DNA of 64,000 nt from Fluviicola taffensis DSM 16823 (GTDB lineage: Bacteria; Bacteroidota; Bacteroidia; Flavobacteriales_D; Crocinitomicaceae): the NCBI RefSeq assembly GCF_000194605.1, contig NC_015321.1, forward strand, positions 3,782,001 through 3,846,000. The letters are read 5' to 3'. Both the position numbers and the translations under genes were made by a program. The notes under the pieces were generated by a model. It was not told the origin of the DNA. It did not search any database and saw only the letters and a list, made by a program, of their open reading frames with translations. Numbering within the stretch: position 1 is the stretch's first letter; each line of letters starts with the position of its first letter. Positions 26,076-34,779 of this stretch are shown one piece after another.

Positions 26076-26477
26076 TTAATGCACTACAAAATGAACAACC
26101 TTATTCTCTTTGTTTCCATCGTGATCCAATGCTACCACAACTTCCAATTTCAATGGTGTGAATGTAGTGTAGGGTTGCGCTACAGCTTGATTGATTGTGA
26201 AATCCGCTAAGTGATCGTGAACTTCATTTTGATAAACAATTGAATCATTCAAGGTATTTGTAACAGTAATTTGATATCCATGGAGATTATCTGTTCCAGT
26301 TATACTTCCTGTAACCACAAAATCCCCTTGAATCGTATCATTTTCGTTTGGTGAAGTGATTGTTATTAGAGCTGTTGTATGCTCGTGTTCAGATTCTTCT
26401 TCGGTTTTCTTTTCTTTTTTACACGCTGTGAAAGAAAGGCTGCTTACTAGAATTGTTGTAATAAAAAATGTTCTCAT
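26076..26477 (-). CDS. Small lipoprotein of unknown function
   Basis: The 133-residue product has a lipoprotein signal with lipobox FTAC (cysteine 19) and a charged linker (KKEKKTEEESEHEHTT). The remainder is one beta-sandwich-like domain with the phrase GDFVVTGSITGTDNLHGYQITVTN, and several histidines (HEHTT, HDHL, HDHDG-like stretches) that could bind metal. It directly follows the outer membrane protein gene (two-base gap). Histidine content and the cysteine-rich neighbours make a metal-related envelope role plausible but unproven. Confidence 0.65.
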   Translation of the reverse strand: MRTFFITTILVSSLSFTACKKEKKTEEESEHEHTTALITITSPNENDTIQGDFVVTGSITGTDNLHGYQITVTNTLNDSIVYQNEVHDHLADFTINQAVAQPYTTFTPLKLEVVVALDHDGNKENKVVHFVVH

Positions 26478-26479
26478 AT

Positions 26480-27376
26480 CTAATTGAAAAAATAATTAAG
26501 TGAAATGCTAAATGCGGTTTTTTGATGGGAGTTTCCTTCTCCTAGTTGCTGAGCTATCGGAATATGATAGTTTCCTTGAAGAACCCAGTCTTTCCATTGA
26601 ATGGAGGCCCCAATGATTCCTGTTAGGATTTTTCCTTGTGTGGGTGAGCTGGAAACCGCTTTTCGGTTCAAGTAATCAACACCACTCCACGAATATTGAG
26701 CTCCAGCGTAAATTCCCCAAGTTCTAAATTTGTATTGGGCAAAAAGACTTGCGCTAAACAAAGATCCAGGAATGTATTTGTATTTATTTTCTCCACGAAG
26801 CACATATTGAGATGTTTGAACCAAACTCCATTTTCTCTTTTGAAGAAAGAAAGAATTTTGGAATACGGCATCAAACGTTCCAGTGCCTGGATAGAGGTAT
26901 AAGTCTACATCATTTGGATGTGTGAACTTCCCGATTGGATTTTTCACCCCAGCTCCAACAATCCACCGAAACATACGTGTTTGCAGGCTGTCTTGCTTGT
27001 TGAATAAGAAGAAATTAACCATTAAAATGGGATCCCCTAATCCATTTTTTCGGGAGGTTGTATCTTCAGCAATGTGTGTATTGAAACTAATTGGAACAGA
27101 AAGCTGTAATTGCCATCTTTTCGAAAGTCGCAATTGACCCAATACATCTAAGCGTTGAAAATAATCGGTGCTGTGTTCAATCCCATTTCCAAAAACCTTA
27201 GGATGCTTACTTTTATAGAGCCTGTATTGATAATTCAGTCCAATACTTGTTCGGTTGCCTTGTGCCAATGTTCCCAAACCTTGTGTGGAATTAAAAGCTC
27301 CACATCCGCACACATCACAAGAGAGCGCAGCATGAGATACCACAAGATACACGAAAAAGAGGATCCTTTTTTTCAT
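26480..27376 (-). CDS. Outer membrane beta-barrel protein with N-terminal CDVCGCG motif
   Basis: The 298-residue protein has a signal peptide ending just before SCDVCGCGAF, so the mature protein begins with three clustered cysteines (20, 23, 25). The rest alternates aromatic and polar residues in repeated strands and ends in ISLNYFFN, typical of a transmembrane beta barrel of about 10-12 strands. Bacteroidota proteins with this cysteine start are annotated as putative transporters. It is followed closely by a histidine-rich lipoprotein, and preceded by a small cysteine-containing membrane protein. A role in metal handling is inferred only. Confidence 0.72.
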   Translation of the reverse strand: MKKRILFFVYLVVSHAALSCDVCGCGAFNSTQGLGTLAQGNRTSIGLNYQYRLYKSKHPKVFGNGIEHSTDYFQRLDVLGQLRLSKRWQLQLSVPISFNTHIAEDTTSRKNGLGDPILMVNFFLFNKQDSLQTRMFRWIVGAGVKNPIGKFTHPNDVDLYLYPGTGTFDAVFQNSFFLQKRKWSLVQTSQYVLRGENKYKYIPGSLFSASLFAQYKFRTWGIYAGAQYSWSGVDYLNRKAVSSSPTQGKILTGIIGASIQWKDWVLQGNYHIPIAQQLGEGNSHQKTAFSISLNYFFN

Positions 27377-27406
27377 GATTCTGTATTAAATAATTTGAAT
27401 AAATAA

Positions 27407-27657
27407 GATTATTTAGAACTTTCCACCTTTTTTCATTGCCAAAAAAGGGGGAGCCAAAAAGTCTAGGACTATACTCAAAAGTTTGAAAACGACGAGTCAT
27501 TTCGCTACCTGCACCCAAACTCGTCTAACTTGTTACCCAATCCGATTAAAATCGGTTTGGACAAGTTGACTCAAACATGGGTTCGGCTTCGCTCCATTCT
27601 CTTGTTTTCTAGCACTTTTAGCGTTAAGGTCCAAGAAATCCAGTTCTAAAAAAGAAA
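27407..27657. other. Non-coding intergenic region with a 70-nt imperfect hairpin
   Basis: No gene is supported here. The part 27513-27583 folds as a long imperfect hairpin: AACTTGT pairs with ACAAGTT and CCGATT with AATCGG around a short loop, with extended outer pairing of ACCCA to TGGGTT. A separate GGCTCCCCC-type stretch with flanking T and A runs lies near 27440-27460. It may be the terminator of the minus-strand gene ending at 27658 together with a dispersed repeat. Confidence 0.45.
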
Positions 27658-28059
27658 TTATCCTAAAGACGGTGGGTGGAAAGTAGAACCAGAATAAGAA
27701 ATCAGTTCTTTGTTTAGATAAAAGAAAATGGTTGCTTTTTCTGAAAGCAATTCAATGGTGCTTGTTTCGAATGCTAAAATGATCTGTGCATCTGCTGTCC
27801 AAACGTTTTCCTTTAATTTCAATGGCATTTTGGGAACAGGTTGATTTTTTTGCTCTTCCTGCTCCAATTTTTTCAATTGCTTGGCCAAATAACATTTACC
27901 GTCGCAATGAAGCATCGGTTTTTTCTTATTGACACAATATTTTGCTGCGAGTTCTACTTGATTATTGTAAAACCAAACGTTCCAAGAGAATGCTGCAATA
28001 TCTTTCCAAAGCAAAGCTATTACAAAAACAATACTCAATATGGTCGCAGTTCTTTTCAA
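27658..28059 (-). CDS. Small membrane-anchored protein with C-x9-C-x3-C motif
   Basis: The 133-residue product has one N-terminal hydrophobic segment (TATILSIVFVIALLWKDIAAF) and then the motif CVNKKKPMLHCDGKC with cysteines at 42, 52 and 56, followed by a lysine/glutamine-rich helix. Small proteins with an LHCxGKC phrase are common near metal-handling genes in Bacteroidota; I know of no proven function. It shares strand and order with the cysteine-rich beta-barrel and histidine-rich lipoprotein genes, though separated from them by about 280 bases. Confidence 0.65.
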   Translation of the reverse strand: MKRTATILSIVFVIALLWKDIAAFSWNVWFYNNQVELAAKYCVNKKKPMLHCDGKCYLAKQLKKLEQEEQKNQPVPKMPLKLKENVWTADAQIILAFETSTIELLSEKATIFFYLNKELISYSGSTFHPPSLG

Positions 28060-28068
28060 ATCATTTAA

Positions 28069-30513
28069 TTAGTAAATGGAAGGGAAAGCTGTTGGATCTG
28101 CTTCGTTCATAATTGAATAAGCTGTTTCAACAATATCGTCTACACTTGGTTTGGAGAAATAATCGCCATCCGTTCCATAAGCTGGTCTGTGATCCTTTGC
28201 GCTCAATGTTACTGGAGCTGAATCTAAATATTCAAAAGCTCCTTGTTTCACCAAAATCTGATCCAACAAAAATGCTGTAGCACCAGAACTTACATCTTCG
28301 TCCACAATCATTAAACGATTTGTTTTCTTCAATGATTCTGAAACCATTCCATTGATGTCGAATGGAAGTAATGTTTGGACATCAATTAACTCGACAGAGA
28401 TTCCCAGTTCCGTTAATGATTTTGCAGCTACTTCACACAAATTAAATGTAGAACCGTAAGAAACAATTGTCAAATCTGTTCCTTCAGTAACTATTTCAGG
28501 AATTCCCAATGGAGTTGTAAAGCTTCCAATGTTGTTTGGCATCTCTTCTTTAATGCGGTATCCGTTTAATGGCTCAATCACCAAAGCTGGTTCATCTGCT
28601 TGCATTAAGGTGTTGTAGAAACCCGCAGCTTTTGTCATATTTCTTGGAACACATACGTGAATACCACGAATGGAATTGATAATCATTCCCATTGGTGAAC
28701 CACTGTGCCAAATTCCTTCCAAACGATGTCCACGAGTTGAAATAATCAATGGAGCTTTTTGTCCGCCTTTTGTTCGGTATTGAACTGTTGCTAAATCATC
28801 AGACATAATCTGAATTCCATAAAGCAAGTAATCCAAGTATTGAATTTCAGCAATCGGCCTTAATCCGCGCATTGCCATACCAATTCCTTGACCAATAATG
28901 GTGCACTCGCGAATTCCAACATCTGAAACACGCAATGTACCGAACTGATCTTGTAATCCTTCCAATGATTGATTTACTCCGCCTATTTTTCCTGCATCTT
29001 CACCAAAAATTAATGCTTCCGGGTGTTTTTCGAAAATTGCTTTAAAATTATCACGAAGTATAATTCTTCCGTCTTCGAGGTGACCGCTTCCATCATAAGC
29101 AGGTGCAACTGGTGTTACTTTCAATGCACTATTTTCCGAATTGGAATACAGGTAGCTGCTATAACGATCAGAGTTGTTTTCTGTTTCTTGTTTCAACCAA
29201 GCAATTAAAGCTGTTCTAGCTGCTGTATTTTCTTCGCGAACCAAACGCAAGACTTTTCGAACGGTATTGAATACATCCTTGCGGATTGGATTCATTGTTT
29301 TTTGAAGTGCTTCAATCTCTCTTTTGATGAAAATCCCATTTGAACTTTCATTCGCTAGGTTTTCTAAAACTGCAACAGCTCTATCTAAATCTTGTTTTAA
29401 ATCCTGTGTGAATAACGCCCAAGCTTCTTTCTTTTGTACGTTTACGAAGTCTTTTGATTCTTTTGAAATCTCAGCTAATTCTTCTTCAGAAGCCAATTTT
29501 TGACCATCAGCATCAAAGTTTAGGATCCACTCTTTGAATTTGTGGATGCAATCAAAGTCTGATTCCCACTGCAAACGAGCAGCGTCTTTGTAACGCTCAT
29601 GTGATCCCGAAGTAGAGTGTCCTTGCGGTTGATTCACTTCTTTTACGTGAACCAATACAGGAATATGTTCTGTTCGAGCTAATTCAACTGCTTTTTCGTA
29701 AGTTTCACACAAATGTGCATAATCCCAACCTTTGGTAACGAAGATTTCATATCCTTTCGAATCTGCAGAACGCTGCATTCCGCTCAATGCCTCAGAGATA
29801 CTTCCTTTCGTTGTTTGATGTTCGCGAGGAACTGAAATTCCGTATCCATCATCCCAAACAGACATGACCATTGGAACTTGTAAAACGCCTGCAGCATTGA
29901 TAGTTTCCCAAAAAGGACCTTCTGAAGTAGAAGCATCACCGATTGTTCCGAAAGCAACTTCATTTCCGCCATTGGAGAATTTTTTAAATTCTTCCAAATC
30001 TTTCAATGTTGGGTGTTCTCTATAAATTTTTGAAGCTTGAGCCAATCCTAATAAACGGGGCATTTGTCCAGCAGTAGGAGAGATGTCAGCTGAGGAATTC
30101 TTTTGTTGTGTTAGGTTTTTCCAGTTTCCATTTTCGTCCAGGTTACGTGTGGAGAAATGTCCACCCATTTGACGTCCAGCAGATTGTGGTTCAACCACTT
30201 CGTCTGTATGACCAAATAAACCAGAGAAATACTCACGCACACTTAATTGATCAATGGCCATCATCAAGGTTTGATCCCTGTAATATCCTGATCTAAAATC
30301 ACCATCTCTGAATTGTTTTGCCAATGCAATTTGTGCCAACTCTTTTCCGTCGCCAAAAATTCCAAACTTTGCTTTTCCGGTAAGAACTTCTTTTCGTCCT
30401 AAAAGCGAGGTTTCTCTGGAGATACTAGCCAAACGAAAGTCTTTCAATACTTCCGATTTGAATGTATTAAAGTCCACTGCGATCAATTCTTCTTGGGGTG
30501 TTTGTGATGCCAT
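28069..30513 (-). CDS. Fused alpha/beta E1 component of a 2-oxoacid (branched-chain type) dehydrogenase
   Basis: The 814-residue protein joins two enzyme halves. The alpha-like part (1 to about 400) has the thiamine diphosphate motif FGTIGDASTSEGPFWETINAA and SHERYKD. The beta-like part (about 465-814) has FGEDAGKIGGVNQSLEGLQDQFG, RECTIIGQGIGMAMRGLRPIAEIQY and the transketolase C domain. It should decarboxylate a 2-oxoacid and pass the acyl group to a lipoyl E2, which is not encoded nearby. I prefer the ATG at 30513 to a GTG at 30534, because a TATATTTG -7 box occupies 30534-30541 and transcription would start after the GTG. Confidence 0.9.
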   Translation of the reverse strand: MASQTPQEELIAVDFNTFKSEVLKDFRLASISRETSLLGRKEVLTGKAKFGIFGDGKELAQIALAKQFRDGDFRSGYYRDQTLMMAIDQLSVREYFSGLFGHTDEVVEPQSAGRQMGGHFSTRNLDENGNWKNLTQQKNSSADISPTAGQMPRLLGLAQASKIYREHPTLKDLEEFKKFSNGGNEVAFGTIGDASTSEGPFWETINAAGVLQVPMVMSVWDDGYGISVPREHQTTKGSISEALSGMQRSADSKGYEIFVTKGWDYAHLCETYEKAVELARTEHIPVLVHVKEVNQPQGHSTSGSHERYKDAARLQWESDFDCIHKFKEWILNFDADGQKLASEEELAEISKESKDFVNVQKKEAWALFTQDLKQDLDRAVAVLENLANESSNGIFIKREIEALQKTMNPIRKDVFNTVRKVLRLVREENTAARTALIAWLKQETENNSDRYSSYLYSNSENSALKVTPVAPAYDGSGHLEDGRIILRDNFKAIFEKHPEALIFGEDAGKIGGVNQSLEGLQDQFGTLRVSDVGIRECTIIGQGIGMAMRGLRPIAEIQYLDYLLYGIQIMSDDLATVQYRTKGGQKAPLIISTRGHRLEGIWHSGSPMGMIINSIRGIHVCVPRNMTKAAGFYNTLMQADEPALVIEPLNGYRIKEEMPNNIGSFTTPLGIPEIVTEGTDLTIVSYGSTFNLCEVAAKSLTELGISVELIDVQTLLPFDINGMVSESLKKTNRLMIVDEDVSSGATAFLLDQILVKQGAFEYLDSAPVTLSAKDHRPAYGTDGDYFSKPSVDDIVETAYSIMNEADPTAFPSIY

Positions 30514-30533
30514 AGCTTTGTTATAAAGTTGCA

Positions 30534-30541
30534 CAAATATA
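30534..30541 (-). promoter_or_regulatory. Candidate -7 box for the E1 gene
   Basis: TATATTTG on the minus strand matches TAnnTTTG and would give a leader of about 14 bases before the ATG at 30513. No -33 TTG is seen at the usual distance. Confidence 0.5.
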
Positions 30542-30886
30542 CTAAATCTTGAGCAAAAATGGAGGTGGTTTTAGGGGAGGTAAATCACTTTTTTAGAAAT
30601 GAAAGGTGAGTGTTTGATGAGCAAGGCATTTGAGATGGATCTGTTAGTTTTTAATGTATTAACAATCAGTATGATATATTTTTAACGTAAGCAATTTAGT
30701 AAATTTACTTACGAAAATAGGTTAATTTATTGATAATCAATGTAATGATTTGAAATTGTTAGTGTGTTAGTAAAATTACTAACAGTTATTGATTGAGTAT
30801 TTGATTCTTTAATTAGTAGCCTGTTTCAATATCATCATTGAACGAATGCTTTTTAAGGCTGTAACACTAACCAAAATTGATTCGTT
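30542..30886. other. Divergent intergenic region with two AGTAAA/TTTACT palindromes
   Basis: No gene is seen. The AT-rich stretch holds a 12-base perfect palindrome AGTAAATTTACT (30698-30709), flanked by CGTAAG and CTTACG, and a second site with nine-base arms TGTTAGTAA and TTACTAACA (30765-30784). They share the half-site TTAGTAA and lie 100-190 bases before the gene at 30887. They could be operators for one regulator. Confidence 0.4.
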
Positions 30887-32584
30887 ATGAAAACAGCTAG
30901 TTTACTTTTAGTACTTACATTTCATTTTTCGCTACAAGCGGGTACACTTTTTGAACAATTATGTGTTTTTAATCCGAATTGGGGTAATTACAAATCCTAT
31001 GTTCCGATAGAAAATGAGCGTGTATTCCTCTCAGACAAACAGTATATTCAGTCTCATTTGGAATTGGTGATTCAAGTTCTGAATTCTCCCGATTTGAAAT
31101 GTTTGAATGCCGATCAACTCAGAATGAGAATTCGTTTAATAAAGGTTCTTTCGGATTATCGTTTACAAGGAAATTTTCCATTGAATTACTATAAATCTGA
31201 GAGAATTCCAGTGTTTATCGATGAACATAATACGCATTGTGCAGTTGGTTATTTAATGAAGGAAAGCGGTTTTGAGAACTTGGCTCTAAAAATCTCAAAA
31301 ACGGATAATTATAGTTGGGTAAAGGATTTAAAAGATCAAGAAGTCATTGAATGGCAGCAATTATCAGGATTTACATTAGAAGAATTGAAATTGATTCAAG
31401 GAGCTTATGATTCGTATATGCCATTTGCGTTAAAAGCCCCTAATCGGATTGAAATCCCGCAAAAACCAGAAGTTATTTCAGTCAATTTTAAACAGAGTGA
31501 TTTGCTGCAAAGCAATAGTATTGGTGGAACCAGTAAGATTTGGATTCGTGGGGAAGGTAAGAATGGGATTTTACATGGAAGATGGCAGCAAAATTATTCT
31601 CCTTCTTTGCCTTGGATTTTAGGTTTTTATCAAAATGGTAAGCGTGAAGGAAAATGGCTGGAATATTATCAGGGAACGTATGCTTTATGTCGGACAGAAC
31701 ATTGGAAAGATGATAAATTGAATGGGATTCGTACGCGTTTTGATCGTTCTGGGAATGTCATCGAAGAGATTCAATTTGAAGATGGAAATGCGATCGTAAA
31801 AACAAACTATGAATTGAAGCAATCACTGAAATATGTGCGGAAACCTCTTGGAGGAGATAATGTGTGGACAGAAGTTTATGATTTGAATGGTGGATTACTT
31901 GCTTCTGGACATGAAACGATTCATAATCCAGGAAACCTACAGTGGTTTCAGAATATTGAATTAACAGCACTGAATACTATGTCTTTGTCTTCTCAGTCTT
32001 ATTCTATGGATCTTCAGATTCGTAAAAAAGGAAGCTCGAGATTTGTGCAAGGGGCAAGTTCAGTTAGGTTATATTCAGAGCCACAATTGGTAGAGTATAT
32101 TAAACAGGGAGATTGGGTTTATTACAAAGATGAATTAGATCCATTAGAAGTATCTAATTCAGTGCAGATGAATCAGTTTTTTCTGAGTGATTTCAAAAGA
32201 CTTGGAAAAGAGATTTTAACCCATGTACATGTTTTACCAGCTCCGATAGACATATCAGGATTCGATTCCGTTCATGTGAATTATTCAGATGGGAAGGTTA
32301 ATTGGTTGGATGGTTACAGGCAGCAAACACGATCACGTATGGAGTTTGAATGGTACTCCGTTTTGGAAAATCTTCAATATTACCCGATTCATTCAGTGCC
32401 TCGTTTTCATTCTTCACATTCAAAGGATTGGGTGAAGACTTATCCTCTTAAGAGTTATGGTTTTGTCAACGAAAATGATGAGAAAATTAGTAAATGGGTT
32501 CATTTTGATGAGTTTGGACAATTGATTCGAATAGAGGAATTTATCAAACCCCAGAAGAAGGAAATTGCAAGAGAAACAAATTAG
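30887..32584 (+). CDS. Secreted protein with MORN/YwqK-like repeats
   Basis: The 565-residue protein has a signal peptide (to about residue 18). Residues 20-185 form a helical domain with a conserved-looking IDEHNTHCAVGYLMKESG phrase. Residues 220-300 contain MORN/YwqK-type repeats (NGILHGRWQQNY, NGKREGKWLEYYQGTY, DDKLNGIRTRFDRSGNVIEEIQFEDG), and weaker ones follow, such as GDWVYYKDE and KISKWVHFDEFGQL. Proteins of this type are abundant and mostly uncharacterised in Bacteroidota. No T9SS domain is visible at the end. It is monocistronic, ending in a strong hairpin terminator. Confidence 0.72.
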   Translation: MKTASLLLVLTFHFSLQAGTLFEQLCVFNPNWGNYKSYVPIENERVFLSDKQYIQSHLELVIQVLNSPDLKCLNADQLRMRIRLIKVLSDYRLQGNFPLNYYKSERIPVFIDEHNTHCAVGYLMKESGFENLALKISKTDNYSWVKDLKDQEVIEWQQLSGFTLEELKLIQGAYDSYMPFALKAPNRIEIPQKPEVISVNFKQSDLLQSNSIGGTSKIWIRGEGKNGILHGRWQQNYSPSLPWILGFYQNGKREGKWLEYYQGTYALCRTEHWKDDKLNGIRTRFDRSGNVIEEIQFEDGNAIVKTNYELKQSLKYVRKPLGGDNVWTEVYDLNGGLLASGHETIHNPGNLQWFQNIELTALNTMSLSSQSYSMDLQIRKKGSSRFVQGASSVRLYSEPQLVEYIKQGDWVYYKDELDPLEVSNSVQMNQFFLSDFKRLGKEILTHVHVLPAPIDISGFDSVHVNYSDGKVNWLDGYRQQTRSRMEFEWYSVLENLQYYPIHSVPRFHSSHSKDWVKTYPLKSYGFVNENDEKISKWVHFDEFGQLIRIEEFIKPQKKEIARETN

Positions 32585-32628
32585 TATGTATTTAAAAATA
32601 CTTCGAAAATTTGCGAATTTCAGAATTC

Positions 32629-32660
32629 ACTTGTTCACAAAGATGTGAACAAGTTTTAAT
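32629..32660 (+). terminator. Intrinsic terminator after the MORN-like gene
   Basis: Perfect ten-base arms ACTTGTTCAC and GTGAACAAGT enclose a six-base loop and are followed by TTTAATTT. It lies 45 bases after the stop at 32584. Confidence 0.75.
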
Positions 32661-32722
32661 TTAATTGATTGATTTTTAATTAGTTATATTTTTTTTATGT
32701 TTTATTCATTTTTCTTATTACC

Positions 32723-32802
32723 CAACACCTGAAAAAGCAAAACGGTATCCAGTTTTACCTGAGTACCGCTTACTTTGCTTTACTTATGTTTGGTTGGTGT
32801 TG
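32723..32802. ncRNA. Candidate structured non-coding element of 80 nt
   Basis: An outer stem CAACACC/GGTGTTG encloses AAGCAAA/TTTGCTT and ACGGTA/TACCG helices around a terminal loop, making one long interrupted hairpin. It lies after the terminator of the plus-strand gene and before the end of the convergent pspC-like gene, so it is not needed for termination of either. Strand is undetermined. It may be a small RNA or a remnant of a repeat. Confidence 0.35.
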
Positions 32803-32812
32803 ATTCTAAAAG

Positions 32813-32867
32813 AAAAGTTCAAGTTTTTAAAATAGTTCGAAGAGTTAAAAATTAAATTTGAACTTTT
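32813..32867 (-). terminator. Probable terminator of the padR-pspC operon
   Basis: Arms AAAAGTTCAA (32813-32822) and TTGAACTTTT (32858-32867) pair perfectly around a 35-base AT-rich loop, starting 13 bases after the stop of the PspC-domain gene. Read on the minus strand the stem ends in CTTTTCTTTTAG. The large loop makes it weaker than other terminators here. Confidence 0.5.
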
Positions 32868-32879
32868 ACCTTGATGAAG

Positions 32880-34382
32880 TCAGTTTTCTTCCGCTTCAAA
32901 TGCTTCGCCTGCATACATCACTCCAGAATATTCTTTTCCGTTAATCAGTACTTCTTGGTTATTGATAAATAGCTTTTTTCCTCTTGGAACTTCGATTACG
33001 ACTTCAATTTCCTGATTTCTTAATCCGTCTTTCAAAGGAAAAGAATAATATGGATCTACTAATAACTGATTTCCTTCTATTTTCAACTGATGTTTAATAT
33101 GTGAACTTCTCTTATCAGCAGCAATCATATCGATTCCATGGGCGCTGAATTTTTGAGATACATGGAATAAGCTATCAGTAGACTCTTTGTATTTGATATA
33201 GATTCCATGCTCCATAATCTGACCTTTGTGTATAGAGATAAAATCAATTCCATGAGTCCCTGTAATTTCTTTGCTATTTACGATGAGTGGGAGTTCTTCT
33301 AGTTGTAATTGCTCCAAATTTAGAGTTAACTCTTGATTTTTAACTTCGCGTTGTATTTCATAATCCCTTGCAGAGTTAATAGCACCAATGATTCCAAGAA
33401 TGATTCCTGCAAAAATGAATACAGGTAAGACAATGAAGTTTAGTTTAAAATACTTGTTTACTTTTCCCATCAACAACCTCACTCCAATGGCAATTGAAAG
33501 CAAAGGTCCTGCAAATCCGACCAGTAAAATTCCGATCCAAATCAACGAAAAGGATTTGTTAGCTGGTGAAACTAATCGAAGGAATTCATAAAGAGATGCA
33601 AAATTCTGATCACCAGTTGTGGGAACTACATCAATAATTCCGCTTACAACTAAAGAGAATACGATTAACCAAATCAACGCGCTCGTAATAAAGAATACAC
33701 CCATCATTTTTCCAATGAATCGCAGAAAGTTCGACGCTTGTTTGGTTAAGTGTTGATTGTTGCTTTTAAACCGATTAGCAGCATTGATTGTTTCATCTTT
33801 GATTCGGTGTGCTGTTTTTTCGAACTCTTCTTTTAGGGTATCAATATTGACAGGTTTCCCTTTCATTTGTAGCCGATCGGCAGGTGTTTTCGCAACTGGA
33901 ATGATTATCCAGAGAATCAAGTAAACGGGAACTCCAAATCCCATGAACCCGAAGATTACAAAAACAATTCGAATAATAATTGGGTCGATATTTAAGTAGG
34001 CAGCCAAACCTGATGCTAAACCACCAATCACTGCATTGTCCATGTCACGGTACATTCTTTTTTGTCCGCTAGTTTCTTGCTGTGAAGTTGTTGTACTTTG
34101 TTGTTTTGGTTGTTCTGTTTCTTCGGTGATTTCTTCTGGTTCACCCAAAGAAGCAATTCCCTTTTCAATTTCAGAAATGGTAACAACTTGACGCGTTTCT
34201 CCCAAATATTGGATCAACAATTCAGCGAATCGCATTTCAATGTCTTCCACAATTTCGCTGTTTCCGGCTTCGTTAGCTAAGGAAGCTTCTAATTTCTTTA
34301 AGTAAGCTTGTAAACGGTCGTATGCATCCTCCTCGATAACAAATAATTGGCGACCTAAATGTATTGAAAGTGTTTTTTTCAT
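32880..34382 (-). CDS. PspC-domain membrane protein
   Basis: The 500-residue protein starts with a soluble region containing MKKTLSIHLGRQLFVIEEDAYDRLQAYLKKLE, found at the front of many Bacteroidota PspC proteins. The PspC domain is at about 108-172 (MYRDMDNAVIGGLASGLAAYLNID ... YLILWIIIPVAKTPADR). Three further hydrophobic segments follow (about 218-250, 275-310 and 320-340), then a soluble beta-rich tail. PspC domains sense or counter membrane stress. It begins two bases after the PadR gene ends, forming the common PadR-PspC operon in which the regulator presumably controls both. Confidence 0.9.
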   Translation of the reverse strand: MKKTLSIHLGRQLFVIEEDAYDRLQAYLKKLEASLANEAGNSEIVEDIEMRFAELLIQYLGETRQVVTISEIEKGIASLGEPEEITEETEQPKQQSTTTSQQETSGQKRMYRDMDNAVIGGLASGLAAYLNIDPIIIRIVFVIFGFMGFGVPVYLILWIIIPVAKTPADRLQMKGKPVNIDTLKEEFEKTAHRIKDETINAANRFKSNNQHLTKQASNFLRFIGKMMGVFFITSALIWLIVFSLVVSGIIDVVPTTGDQNFASLYEFLRLVSPANKSFSLIWIGILLVGFAGPLLSIAIGVRLLMGKVNKYFKLNFIVLPVFIFAGIILGIIGAINSARDYEIQREVKNQELTLNLEQLQLEELPLIVNSKEITGTHGIDFISIHKGQIMEHGIYIKYKESTDSLFHVSQKFSAHGIDMIAADKRSSHIKHQLKIEGNQLLVDPYYSFPLKDGLRNQEIEVVIEVPRGKKLFINNQEVLINGKEYSGVMYAGEAFEAEEN

Positions 34383-34384
34383 GA

Positions 34385-34717
34385 TCAGTTCTTTTTAGCA
34401 GTTAATGTTTCTACGGCGTGTTGAAGCTCATTCCATGTGATTTGTAAAGCTTCTAATGTGTTTTTTCCTCCTTCCGTGATGGAGTAATATTTTCTAGGCG
34501 GACCAGAAGTGGATTCTTCCCAACGATAGGTGAGGAGTTCGATATTCTTCAAGCGAGTTAAAAGTGGATAAAGGGTTCCTTCAACCACAATTAGCTTTGC
34601 CTGTTTCAGTTGATCCAAAATTTCAGAAGGATAAGCTTCTTTATTATTTAGGATGCTGAGAATACAGAATTCCAGGATTCCTTTTCGCATTTGCGCCTGA
34701 GTATTTTCTACATTCAT
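34385..34717 (-). CDS. PadR-family transcriptional regulator
   Basis: I use the ATG at 34717, giving 110 residues. The winged-helix fold is clear: MRKGILEFCILSILNNKEAYPSEILDQL, then VVEGTLYPLLTRLKNIELLTYRWEESTSGPPRKYYSITEGG, which is the PadR wing signature, and a C-terminal dimerisation helix. An upstream TTG at 34807 would add 30 hydrophobic residues but lies beyond the promoter. Three AGTACTAT boxes overlap the promoter, so autoregulation is likely. The ligand or stress signal is unknown. Confidence 0.92.
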   Translation of the reverse strand: MNVENTQAQMRKGILEFCILSILNNKEAYPSEILDQLKQAKLIVVEGTLYPLLTRLKNIELLTYRWEESTSGPPRKYYSITEGGKNTLEALQITWNELQHAVETLTAKKN

Positions 34718-34720
34718 AAC

Positions 34721-34779
34721 AGTACTATTTATGACACAAATATATGTATAAATCAGTACTATGCAATACAAAGTACTAT
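34721..34779 (-). promoter_or_regulatory. padR-pspC promoter with three phased AGTACTAT operator boxes
   Basis: On the minus strand a -33 TTG (34764-34766) and -7 TATATTTG (34737-34744) are separated by exactly 19 bases. Three copies of AGTACTAT begin at 34721, 34755 and 34772, with spacings of 34 and 17 bases. One copy lies upstream of the -33, one between the boxes and one after the -7, a layout expected for repression. The core AGTACT is palindromic. PadR is the obvious candidate binder, by position. Confidence 0.7.

Noticed and set aside
27315-27518. Minus-strand frame of 67 codons upstream of the CDVCGCG barrel gene
   Set aside because: It overlaps the barrel protein start and reads through a likely repeat; no independent support.
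28069-30513. Assembly fusion of separate E1 alpha and beta genes
   Set aside because: The reading frame is continuous with a sensible linker, and fused E1 proteins of this length are known in Bacteroidota.
30514-30534. GTG start for the fused E1 gene
   Set aside because: The GTG overlaps the TATATTTG -7 box, so transcripts would begin after it.
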